Source: Arenicella sp. (GTDB lineage Bacteria; Pseudomonadota; Gammaproteobacteria; Arenicellales; Arenicellaceae). Taken from it: a stretch of 7,308 nucleotides of DNA. Positions 1 through 5,734 of this stretch are shown here, piece after piece; position 1 is the stretch's first letter, and each line of letters begins with the position of its first letter. Made by a program: the position numbers and the translations under genes. The notes below the pieces were generated by a model. The model was not told where the DNA came from. It was given only the letters and a program-made list of their open reading frames with translations, and did not search any database. The stretch is taken from NCBI GenBank assembly GCA_018677115.1, contig JAHHOC010000082.1, forward strand, positions 1 to 7,308, given 5' to 3'.

Positions 1-2
1 AG

Positions 3-470
3 GCAGACCAGACCGCGCAACAGACTTCAATGACCGAACGGCGTGCGGAAGCTGCAACCCGCGAGGCGGTGCAGTGGCTCAAGTGTGAGTTTATGAGTCA
101 CCGTATTGGCGAAAAGCTTTGGGGCGTGGTCTCCACTGTCACCGAGTTCGGACTATTTATTGAGCTGGAGGAATTTTATATTGACGGGTTGGCGCACATT
201 ACGTCCCTGGGGCAGGACTACTACGTTTACGACAATGAACGCCGCCAGTTGATCGGTGAAAACAGCGGGCGCAAATATCACGTCGGCCAGAGACTTGAAG
301 TGCAGGTCAGTCGTGTGGATATCGACCAGGGAAGAATAGATTTCGCTCTGGCGGAAGTGGTGAACGAGAAATTCAACACGGCAGGCAAAAAGCGCCGCGG
401 CAAAAAAAGCCGCGGCAAAAAGAGGCGTGGTTCCGGTGGCAACAGAAAACCATCCAGCCGCAATCGTTAG
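3..470 (+). CDS. rnr: Ribonuclease R, C-terminal part (5' end outside window)
   Basis: This is the last 155 codons of RNase R, a processive 3'-5' exoribonuclease that degrades structured RNA and acts in rRNA and mRNA quality control. The frame is open to the left edge, so the catalytic RNB domain is mostly missing. What remains begins with the end of that domain (TSMTERRAEAATREAV, then WLKCEFM, as in family members). It continues with the S1 RNA-binding domain, from about GEKLWGVVSTVTEFGLFIEL to DQGRIDFAL, with the usual GLAHITSL segment. The protein ends in a lysine/arginine-rich tail, a common RNase R feature that helps RNA binding; here it includes three tandem GKK[R/S]R units. The internal ATG at 30 is only the first in-window Met and not the real start. 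rlmB follows after 11 nt, as in many gammaproteobacteria, suggesting one transcript. Confidence 0.95.
   Translation, partial: ADQTAQQTSMTERRAEAATREAVQWLKCEFMSHRIGEKLWGVVSTVTEFGLFIELEEFYIDGLAHITSLGQDYYVYDNERRQLIGENSGRKYHVGQRLEVQVSRVDIDQGRIDFALAEVVNEKFNTAGKKRRGKKSRGKKRRGSGGNRKPSSRNR
384..428 (+). repeat. Three tandem 15-bp repeats in the rnr tail
   Basis: Three consecutive units at 384-398, 399-413 and 414-428 each begin GGCAAAAA and are in frame with rnr, encoding GKKRR, GKKSR and GKKRR. They lengthen the basic C-terminal tail of RNase R. The 15-bp period keeps the reading frame, so copy number could vary between strains without breaking the gene; that variability is inference. Confidence 0.8.
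394..416 (+). other. GC-rich hairpin with A7 loop inside rnr
   Basis: GCCGCGGC occurs at 394-401 and again at 409-416. The 8-mer is its own reverse complement, so the two copies can pair as an 8-bp stem around a loop of seven A (402-408). It arises from the tandem repeats and may only reflect codon use for Lys/Arg/Gly. It lies about 50 nt before the rnr stop, and the A7 run is a possible slippage site (see findings). Confidence 0.5.
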
Positions 471-481
471 CCGGCAAAATC

Positions 482-1243
482 GTGAGCGGAAATAGAGTCT
501 GGGTTGTCGGTCATCATGCAGTTAATGCGGTGCTGTCGGTCAGCCCGGAACGCGCACTGTCACTGCACTGTGTGATAGAAAAACAGAATCCACAGCAATC
601 CCGGCTTATTGAACTGGCGTCAAGATTGGGAATACCCCTGCACCCGGTTGACCAGCGGCAGTTGGGCAAGCAATGCGGCATCGAGCACCATCAGGGAGTG
701 GCCTTGCAAAGCAAACCCAAACAGGAGGGGAACGAGCGCGAGCTGGAAAAATTTGTCAGCCAAATGAGTTCACGGCGCGTGCCGTTATTACTGATTCTTG
801 ATCAGGTGCAGGACCCGCATAACTTTGGAGCCTGTCTGCGTACCGCCGATGCCGCTGGCGCGGATGCCGTGATTGTCGTTCGGGATAATGCCAGCCCCCT
901 GACAGCGGTGGTGCAGAAGGTGGCAAGCGGTGCAGCCGAAACTACGCCTATTTTTCGCGTCGCTAACCTGGCACGGGTTATGGACTCGCTCAAGCAACAG
1001 GGCGTGTGGATGATCGGTACTTCAGACAAGGCGGCTGTTCCCCTGTTTCAACAAGACCTGACCGGGCCGTTGGCGATTATCGTGGGTGCCGAAGACAGGG
1101 GGCTGCGTAAACTTACTGAAAGTAAATGCGATGTCATTGTCAGCCTGCCTGTAGCTGGAACGGTAGTCTCCAGTTTGAACGTGTCGGTGGCGACAGGAAT
1201 CTGCTTGTACGAAGCGCGGCGGCAACGATCTTACCGCAGCTGA
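482..1243 (+). CDS. rlmB: 23S rRNA (guanosine(2251)-2'-O)-methyltransferase RlmB
   Basis: A SpoU/TrmH-family (SPOUT) methyltransferase that uses S-adenosylmethionine to 2'-O-methylate G2251 in the peptidyl-transferase P loop of 23S rRNA. The 253 residues have the expected layout: an N-terminal substrate-binding domain (about 1-78, starting VWVVGHHAVNAVL) and a C-terminal trefoil-knot domain with all three motifs. Motif 1 is DPHNFGACLRTADAAGA (111-127, with Asn114 and Arg120), motif 2 is IVGAEDRGLRKL (200-211), and motif 3 is SSLNVSVATGICLYEA (230-245). The start is GTG at 482; no ATG fits and no clear SD precedes it, so translation is probably coupled to rnr, whose stop is 11 nt upstream. One extra residue seems present just before motif 3 (AGTVVSSLN, against AGSVSSLN as I recall it in E. 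coli RlmB). It is closer to RlmB than to TrmH or TrmL, judging by length and the rnr context. Confidence 0.95.
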   Translation: MSGNRVWVVGHHAVNAVLSVSPERALSLHCVIEKQNPQQSRLIELASRLGIPLHPVDQRQLGKQCGIEHHQGVALQSKPKQEGNERELEKFVSQMSSRRVPLLLILDQVQDPHNFGACLRTADAAGADAVIVVRDNASPLTAVVQKVASGAAETTPIFRVANLARVMDSLKQQGVWMIGTSDKAAVPLFQQDLTGPLAIIVGAEDRGLRKLTESKCDVIVSLPVAGTVVSSLNVSVATGICLYEARRQRSYRS

Positions 1244-1287
1244 TGCTGGTTCAACGGGTTGCCGACACGAATTTGGAATATATTGTC

Positions 1288-1317
1288 ATGAGCGAAAAAT
1301 ATTGGAATCAGTTATGA
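1288..1317 (+). other. Possible 9-codon leader ORF overlapping the reductase start
   Basis: ATG at 1288 opens a tiny frame encoding MSEKYWNQL. Its TGA (1315-1317) overlaps the reductase ATG (1314-1316) as ATGA, the classic layout for translational coupling. A GGAA lies about 10 nt upstream. The frame is too short to prove by composition and may be accidental. Confidence 0.2.
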
Positions 1318-2525
1318 GTCGAGTGGTTATTGTTGGTGCCGGACATGCGGCTGCCGAGGCCATATCCAGCCTGCGAAAAAAGGGGTACGAGGGTGAAATA
1401 TGGTTAATTGGTGATGAACCACTATTGCCGTATCAGCGCCCGCCTTTGTCGAAGAAATATTTACTGGGAGAGGTTTCCCTGCAGCAGCTTTACATAAAAG
1501 GCCCGGACACCTATGACGCTGCAGGTGTTGTGCAAATGCTTGGCCGCACAGTGCATGCCGTTAACCGGCAGACAAAACAGCTTGCACTGGATGGCGATGA
1601 GACGGTGAGCTATGACAAACTGATTCTGGCCACCGGAACCCGCGCCCGCACATTGCCGGTAGAGGGCAGTGACCTACCGCAAATCATGTATCTGCGAACC
1701 AAACAGGATGCTGACAGTATAAAAATGGCGCTGCGCACCGGTACCCGACTGCTGATTGTCGGTGGCGGTTATATTGGCCTGGAGATTGCCGCTTCAGCGA
1801 TAAAGCAAGGCGCTGCGGTGACTGTGATTGAGGCGATGGATCGTGTTTTGCAGCGTGTTACCAGTCCTGTTGTTTCGGAGTTTTATCAGTCAGTGCACCA
1901 TCAGGAAGGTGTCGAGATACGGCTATCCGCTACATTGCATAAATTTGCAAGCGACGATTCCGGTAACTGGGCTGTATTGCAAAGCGGTGACACAATCGGC
2001 TTTGATGCAGCTGTGGTTGGCATAGGAGTGATTCCCAATGTCGAATTGGCAGAGCAGGCCGGACTGCCGTGTGAAAATGGCATTATCGTCGACGAATTCT
2101 GCAAAACAGCAGACCCCGATATTTATGCGGTAGGGGATTGTAGTAACCATCCCAGCTTAATTTATGATCGTCGACTGCGACTTGAATCGGTGCCCAATGC
2201 CATGGGCCAGGCCAGAACGGCCGCTGCCTCAATCTGTGGCGAGCAAGAGCCCTACGATGAAGTGCCCTGGTTCTGGTCTGATCAATATGATGTGAAGCTA
2301 CAGACTGTCGGTTTGTGCCAGGGTTACGATGAACTGGTGGTCAGGGGCGACCAAAGCAAGAGAAAATTTGCTGTGTTCTATTTGCAGGCTGGACGCCTGA
2401 TTGCAACCGATGCGATTAACTCACCGGCAGAATTTATGGTGTCAAAAAAATTGGTAGCGGCGCGCGCGCATCCTGATCCCGAACAACTGGCCAATCCAGA
2501 CGTAGCGCTTAAAACCTTGCTCTGA
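1314..2525 (+). CDS. FAD-dependent NAD(P)H:ferredoxin/rubredoxin reductase family protein
   Basis: A 403-residue flavoprotein of the putidaredoxin/rubredoxin reductase and dioxygenase ferredoxin-reductase type. The family passes electrons from NAD(P)H via FAD to a small iron-sulfur protein or rubredoxin that feeds an oxygenase or P450. Visible landmarks are the N-terminal FAD Rossmann motif VVIVGAGHAAAEA (4-16), the family signature YQRPPLSKKYL, a TGTR segment, the NAD(P)-binding motif VGGGYIGLEIAAS (149-161), and the FAD-contacting DIYAVGDC (269-276). A C-terminal reductase domain begins near VPWFWSDQYDVKLQTVG. ATG at 1314 is chosen because GGAA at 1304-1307 sits 6 nt before it and the Rossmann motif starts at residue 4; a TTG at 1302 is less likely. 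No partner ferredoxin, rubredoxin or oxygenase is encoded in the window, so the electron acceptor is unknown. It stands 70 nt after rlmB and converges with the anti-sigma gene. Confidence 0.9.
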   Translation: MSRVVIVGAGHAAAEAISSLRKKGYEGEIWLIGDEPLLPYQRPPLSKKYLLGEVSLQQLYIKGPDTYDAAGVVQMLGRTVHAVNRQTKQLALDGDETVSYDKLILATGTRARTLPVEGSDLPQIMYLRTKQDADSIKMALRTGTRLLIVGGGYIGLEIAASAIKQGAAVTVIEAMDRVLQRVTSPVVSEFYQSVHHQEGVEIRLSATLHKFASDDSGNWAVLQSGDTIGFDAAVVGIGVIPNVELAEQAGLPCENGIIVDEFCKTADPDIYAVGDCSNHPSLIYDRRLRLESVPNAMGQARTAAASICGEQEPYDEVPWFWSDQYDVKLQTVGLCQGYDELVVRGDQSKRKFAVFYLQAGRLIATDAINSPAEFMVSKKLVAARAHPDPEQLANPDVALKTLL

Positions 2526-2576
2526 TCTGCCGCTCGCTGTCGGGCAGTGAGTTTAGCCGTTGCGCTGGCGGCAAGG

Positions 2577-2951
2577 TTAAAGGCGACGGTGGCCCTCCAA
2601 AGCCCACCAACCACCAAAGGCTAATGTGCCCATGCCCAGCCCTGCGATCAGTAGGTTGATTGGTGACAGCACCAGTTTACTGGGCAGCAGTGTATTGCCC
2701 ACCCAGGCGACAAGTTGTGCCGGTTCAATGAAGCTGAAACAGGCGATTACCCCCAGACCAACCCCAAGTATATCCATCCAGTTAAACGCTTTACTGGTTT
2801 CCAGCAAAGAGTGCTGGCTCGCTCTCGATATGCCGGCCATTACTTTGCTGGTAAAAGTATCGTCGCTAAATTGAGGCTCCGCTCGCCGAGCCTGATCGAA
2901 CAAATTTTCCAGCGATGTTGTTTGATTATCTGAATGCATTTTATCGTTCAT
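2577..2951 (-). CDS. Two-helix membrane protein, probable anti-sigma factor
   Basis: Not recognised by name. The 124 residues comprise a hydrophilic N-terminal segment (about 1-57), a first membrane helix (about 58-77, MDILGVGLGVIACFSFI), a short loop, a second membrane helix (about 98-117, INLLIAGLGMGTLAFGGWWAL) and a tail of about seven residues. The N-terminal part ENLFDQARRAEPQFSDDTFTSKV resembles the short helical segment found in small membrane proteins encoded next to ECF sigma factors. It lacks the HxxxCxxC zinc-binding motif of ZAS-type anti-sigmas. It follows the sigma gene with a 4-nt gap, and its SD (GGGAG, 7 nt before the ATG at 2951) lies in the last sigma codons, so translation is tightly coupled. 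An upstream GTG at 2972 would add seven residues but has no better SD. The anti-sigma role is inferred mainly from operon position. Confidence 0.75.
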   Translation of the reverse strand: MNDKMHSDNQTTSLENLFDQARRAEPQFSDDTFTSKVMAGISRASQHSLLETSKAFNWMDILGVGLGVIACFSFIEPAQLVAWVGNTLLPSKLVLSPINLLIAGLGMGTLAFGGWWALEGHRRL

Positions 2952-2955
2952 ACTG

Positions 2956-3525
2956 TTACTCCCGCCATTCACTCATGTGTGATTGCAACAGCGGCCTGCT
3001 GCGGTTGATGTGGGTCTTAACCGAACCGAGCGGAATACCCATAATATCTGAAATTTCCTGTTGTGTGCACCCCCGGTGGAGTGACAAGTGCATTACCGAT
3101 CGTGCTTCCGGCTTTAGCCCGGCCATGGCCGCGGCCAGGGCTTTGTGTAACCCGTCGCTGTTTTCCTCCCCGGAAACATCAGCCGGTTCGAAGATTATTT
3201 CCTCAGTTTCCAGCCTTTTTTTACGGCAGTGTTGCAAGAACAGGTTATAGCCGATCCGGTAAAGCCAACTGGAGAACTTGGCTTCGCGGCGAAATGACCC
3301 TAGTTTCTGGAATGCCTGCAGGAAAGCTTCCTGGGCTAAATCATCCGCCAGCGCCTCGTCCCATTTGGTAAGTTGACGCAGGGAATAGCGTAATGCAGAC
3401 TGATGGCGCTTAACCAGTTCCTGAAACGCCGAATGATCGCCCGATAAAACCGAGCGATCAATCAGTTGAGCTTCCGCTACATCTTTCACCAAATTCAGTG
3501 CCAGCGGAGCCAGTGCGGCGTTCAT
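2956..3525 (-). CDS. ECF-family RNA polymerase sigma factor (RpoE-like)
   Basis: A 189-residue extracytoplasmic-function sigma factor, which directs RNA polymerase to a small stress or envelope regulon. Region 2 spans about 34-105 (AFQELVKRHQSALRYSLR, then LADDLAQEAFLQAF, then FSSWLYRIGYNLFLQHCRKK), containing the core-binding and -10 recognition helices. After an acidic linker (106-125), region 4 spans about 126-184 with the helix-turn-helix CTQQEISDIMGIPLGSVKTH (153-172), which reads the -35 element. Length and spacing are typical of ECFs, with no C-terminal sensory extension. The gene starts 19 nt after the DUF6249-like gene and is followed by the likely anti-sigma gene 4 nt later, so all three are probably co-transcribed. 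The SD is weak (AGG about 18 nt upstream), so coupling to the upstream gene may matter. The regulon cannot be told from the sequence, but a candidate self-promoter lies upstream of the operon. Confidence 0.95.
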   Translation of the reverse strand: MNAALAPLALNLVKDVAEAQLIDRSVLSGDHSAFQELVKRHQSALRYSLRQLTKWDEALADDLAQEAFLQAFQKLGSFRREAKFSSWLYRIGYNLFLQHCRKKRLETEEIIFEPADVSGEENSDGLHKALAAAMAGLKPEARSVMHLSLHRGCTQQEISDIMGIPLGSVKTHINRSRPLLQSHMSEWRE

Positions 3526-3544
3526 CGCAGGCCGACCGGACTAC

Positions 3545-4258
3545 CTATTGTTCTTTGCCAGTATTCAGTTTCCAGTATATCAGGCGTGCTACACCGAGCC
3601 CCAGGGGAATTAATCCGAGAGCGGCAATACTTGATTCTCCCATCACTACGAAGGCAATTACGATGGCCAGGCCGACGACCGCCCATTGTAATCCGCTGCG
3701 CAGGGGATCGCTGCCACCGGTATCAAATTCGGCCACTAATTCTGGCGGTACCGGTTGGTCGCGGCTAACAAAATTATTGATCAATTCCATTTTTTGCTTG
3801 CGCTTGCGTGAACCATAGAAAAACACCAGGAACAGAATTATGATCGGTAAACCAAGAGTAAAGGAGATAGCGGTCAGCGCAACCAGCACTTCACCGAATC
3901 CAATACCCCGATGATCTCCCTTAGAGTCCCAGTCGCTTTCATCAATTTTAATTTTGAGCTTTTCCAGGTCCTTAAGGTCCTGTTCGCTTACATCGTCAAT
4001 ATCAATTTCGACTTCGGTGTCTACCTTGTTCTTGATTTTGGTCGCCAGCGCGTCAATGACTTCCTTGAGCTTCTGCTTGACTTCTTCAGGGTCCATCTCA
4101 TCAGAATCTATATTGATGTGTATGCCCGACCCATCGTCTGATTTTTTGTCAACGTGGACCTTAACACCAGTCTCATTGTCGGTTTGCTCCTGCGCACAAA
4201 CCGCGCCAGTTACGAGCAGCGGCAGGGCAAGTGTTAGAGCCAGTAATAAGTTCTTCAT
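3545..4258 (-). CDS. DUF6249-like membrane protein with signal peptide and acidic extracytoplasmic domain
   Basis: A 237-residue protein of unknown function. Residues 1-23 form a signal peptide (MKNLLLALTLALPLLVTGAV, likely cut after VCA); the Cys lacks a proper lipobox. Residues 25-116 are very acidic and include the strand-like stretches HINIDSDE, VEIDIDD and IKIDES separated by Lys/Glu-rich helices, possibly a cation- or protein-binding domain. Residues about 123-147 are a membrane helix, followed by a basic RKRKQK stop-transfer patch and the segment ELINNFVSRDQPVPPEL, which resembles DUF6249. Two more helices occupy about 190-206 and 210-228. Predicted topology is N-terminus outside and a cytoplasmic loop between helices 1 and 2. 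The start is supported by GGAG 6 nt before the ATG. As first gene of the operon with the ECF sigma, it may be the signal sensor or a target; the role is inference and the DUF assignment is from memory of the pattern. Confidence 0.8.
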   Translation of the reverse strand: MKNLLLALTLALPLLVTGAVCAQEQTDNETGVKVHVDKKSDDGSGIHINIDSDEMDPEEVKQKLKEVIDALATKIKNKVDTEVEIDIDDVSEQDLKDLEKLKIKIDESDWDSKGDHRGIGFGEVLVALTAISFTLGLPIIILFLVFFYGSRKRKQKMELINNFVSRDQPVPPELVAEFDTGGSDPLRSGLQWAVVGLAIVIAFVVMGESSIAALGLIPLGLGVARLIYWKLNTGKEQ

Positions 4259-4280
4259 CTGTTTCTCCAGCTAGTATTAG

Positions 4281-4318
4281 AGTGTATAAGCAGCCATTTT
4301 TTTGGCTATTTATACACT
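4281..4318 (-). repeat. Long inverted repeat (hairpin) in the leader of the sigma operon
   Basis: Arms AGTGTATAA (4281-4289) and TTATACACT (4310-4318) are perfect 9-bp complements. Inside them AGCC (4292-4295) pairs with GGCT (4304-4307), leaving a 2x2 internal mismatch and an 8-nt A/T loop. The element ends 22 nt before the ATG at 4258 and just upstream of the GGAG ribosome site. It could be a protein operator (the outer arms are far apart for a typical dimer site) or an mRNA hairpin controlling translation or stability. The loop is A-rich in the operon mRNA, and no U-tract follows, so it is not an obvious terminator. Confidence 0.6.
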
Positions 4319-4367
4319 TTGATACAAAAATCCCTGTTTTGGATTCAAAAAAACCACAAAATTACCC

Positions 4368-4384
4368 AAAACGTCGAAGCGACG
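4368..4384 (-). terminator. Weak candidate intrinsic terminator after folE
   Basis: Read on the minus strand, CGTCG-CTT-CGACG is a 5-bp stem with a 3-nt loop followed directly by TTTT, 40 nt past the folE stop. The stem is short and the U-run brief, so efficiency would be modest. Some folE transcription may continue into the sigma operon, which lies on the same strand. Confidence 0.35.
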
Positions 4385-4406
4385 CTTATGGATGAACTTG
4401 AGTTCA
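4381..4406 (-). promoter_or_regulatory. Candidate ECF-type promoter for the sigma operon
   Basis: On the minus strand TGAACT (4401-4406) is followed after exactly 16 nt by CGTC (4381-4384). This matches the general ECF pattern of an AAC-containing -35 and a CGT-type -10 at 16-17 nt. A start near 4374 would give a leader of about 115 nt carrying the 4281-4318 hairpin. The -35 half is also part of a perfect palindrome (TGAACT-2-AGTTCA, 4393-4406). ECF sigmas often drive their own operon, so position adds support, but short motifs like these occur by chance. Confidence 0.35.
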
Positions 4407-4423
4407 GCTAAAGAGACCGGAGT

Positions 4424-4966
4424 CTAAGAGGCGACCAGTGAAAGGAATTCGGCGCGTGTGGATTGATTGCTGCGGAAAATGCCGAGCATGGCTGAGGTCT
4501 TCATCGAGGAGTTTTGCTTTTCGACCCCGCGCATCATCATGCACATGTGTTTGGCCTCGATTATTACCCCTACACCATCGGCTCCGGTGACCGAGCGGAC
4601 AGTTTCCGCTATTTCCATGGTCAATTGCTCCTGAATCTGTAAACGACGCGCGAACATATCCACAATGCGGGCAATTTTAGAGAGACCCAACACGGTTCCG
4701 CTGGGGATGTATGCCACATGACATTTGCCAATAAAAGGTAACAAGTGGTGTTCGCACAAGGAATACAGTTCGATATCCTTGACGATAACCATTTCCCTTG
4801 ATTCGGAAGGAAACAGGGCATTGTTAATTACCTCTTCCAGTTTTTGCTCATAGCCCCGGGTGAGGAAGGCCATGGCTTTGGCTGCGCGTTTGGGTGTGTC
4901 CACCAATCCCGGCCGGCCAAGGTCCTCGCCACAAGCTTCAATGATTTTTTTATAGGATGATTCCAT
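4424..4966 (-). CDS. folE: GTP cyclohydrolase I
   Basis: Converts GTP to 7,8-dihydroneopterin triphosphate and formate, the first step of tetrahydrofolate synthesis and a source of other pterins and queuosine precursors. The 180-residue protein is the short bacterial type, lacking the longer N-terminus of the E. coli enzyme. Zinc and catalytic residues are all present: LCEHHLLPF gives Cys71, His73 and His74, and KHMCMMMRG gives His140 and Cys142. Other hallmarks are DTPKRAAKA (23-31), [20 protein letters not shown] (84-103) and the RLQIQEQLT segment (108-116). The ATG at 4966 is the only sensible start; the SD is weak (GAGA). A -10-like CATAAT on the minus strand (4995-5000) would place transcription about 22 nt upstream, but no good -35 is visible. 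I saw neither a MetJ box nor a THF riboswitch. Confidence 0.97.
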   Translation of the reverse strand: MESSYKKIIEACGEDLGRPGLVDTPKRAAKAMAFLTRGYEQKLEEVINNALFPSESREMVIVKDIELYSLCEHHLLPFIGKCHVAYIPSGTVLGLSKIARIVDMFARRLQIQEQLTMEIAETVRSVTGADGVGVIIEAKHMCMMMRGVEKQNSSMKTSAMLGIFRSNQSTRAEFLSLVAS

Positions 4967-5063
4967 GGATATCTCTGGTCTACAGTTTTGCCCGATTATG
5001 CAGTATTTTAATGGAAAACGGCGTGATTTATGCTTCGGGCCCGATCGCGTCAGCAGATCAAAC

Positions 5064-5098
5064 GGCTTATACCTCCTGGCGAGGAGGTTGATTTAGCC
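5064..5098. other. Strong hairpin with SD/anti-SD arms between the coiled-coil gene and folE
   Basis: ACCTCCT (5071-5077), loop GGCG, AGGAGGT (5082-5088) form a perfect 7-bp stem with a tetraloop. GGCT (5064-5067) and AGCC (5095-5098) can add an outer 4-bp stem across an internal loop. Either strand folds the same way. On the minus strand it lies 66 nt past the coiled-coil gene stop and about 100 nt before the folE ATG. There is no good U-run, so it is at best a weak terminator. Each strand exposes an AGGAGGT, but no gene starts at SD distance on either side. Confidence 0.5.
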
Positions 5099-5153
5099 TT
5101 CCATGAAACAATAGTATAAAACGCCGTGGCGCTGAATTCTGTGTTGCGCTGAT

Positions 5154-5630
5154 TCAGCTTTTTTCAGCTTTTTCGCGTTCCGCGAGGCGCGCTTTAACCG
5201 CATCAGCCAGTTCCATCTCGACTACCTGTTTGTCCTCTTCTGAAACCTGCGACTCGTCGTGATTGTCGACCAGGTCGTAAGTGACATCGGCGTCACCTTC
5301 TTTGCTGCCGAATTTATCAGAAGCCGCGATTTGCATGGCAACCAGGCGCTGCACAAGCTCGGCCTTCTGTGCCCTGATCCGCGTCAGTTCAGCTTTTGTG
5401 CGTTCCCTGTATTGCTCGGCTTCCTCTTCCATCTCACGGATTACTCTTTCCGGAACGCTGTAAGTCGGCTCACGGAATTTCTTAGCCCACTTGCGGGCAT
5501 TCTGGGTGAGCACGGTGATGTGATTTTCCTTTTGAGTTATCTCGGCCTTTTGCTTTTCAGCCAGCAAGCGGAGATCTTCACAGGTCTGTTCCAACTGTTT
5601 GCGGCCTAATTGATTAAAAATTCCTAACAT
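5154..5630 (-). CDS. Uncharacterised cytoplasmic coiled-coil protein
   Basis: Not recognised. From the ATG at 5630 it encodes 158 residues with no signal peptide or membrane segment. Residues about 7-53 and 62-102 are Lys/Glu/Gln-rich with heptad-like leucines and isoleucines (RKQLEQTCEDLRLLAEKQK; RVIREMEEEAEQYRERT), predicting two coiled-coil helices split by a Pro-containing turn (REPTYSVPER). An acidic linker (105-133) and a third charged helix (134-158) finish it. A longer version from the ATG at 5711 would add 27 residues of unremarkable composition (MTLTDEPWGFLLK and on). A good promoter sits just upstream of that ATG, but neither start has a convincing SD. I prefer 5630 because MLGIFNQLGRKQL looks like a natural N-terminus. 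A structural or scaffolding role is possible but unproven. Confidence 0.7.
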   Translation of the reverse strand: MLGIFNQLGRKQLEQTCEDLRLLAEKQKAEITQKENHITVLTQNARKWAKKFREPTYSVPERVIREMEEEAEQYRERTKAELTRIRAQKAELVQRLVAMQIAASDKFGSKEGDADVTYDLVDNHDESQVSEEDKQVVEMELADAVKARLAEREKAEKS

Positions 5631-5734
5631 CGTCTTTGTGTAACTTGATCCTGCAGCTGCTGTGACCGTGGATTTTAACAGAAAACCCCAAGGTTCATCA
5701 GTTAATGTCATGCAATTTAAAAGTTGCGAGGAGC

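Noticed and set aside
1302..1313. TTG start for the reductase four codons upstream
   Set aside because: The ATG at 1314 has a GGAA 6 nt upstream and fits the family N-terminus.
2523..2576. Bidirectional terminator between the convergent reductase and anti-sigma genes
   Set aside because: Only a 5-bp stem (CTGCC/GGCAG, 11-nt loop) and no T-run on either strand.
2952..2972. GTG start adding seven residues to the anti-sigma candidate
   Set aside because: The ATG at 2951 has a GGGAG at ideal distance; the GTG would sit inside the sigma codons without a better SD.
4190..4258. Lipoprotein signal in the DUF6249-like protein
   Set aside because: The Cys is preceded by GAV, and Val at -1 does not fit a lipobox; a signal peptidase I site fits better.
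3954..4274. 106-codon plus-strand frame opposite the DUF6249-like gene
   Set aside because: Ser/Leu-rich antisense shadow of an acidic coding region, with no family features.
4967..5153. THF riboswitch or MetJ box controlling folE
   Set aside because: No AGACGTCT-type repeats, and the only strong structure is a simple hairpin unlike the riboswitch core.
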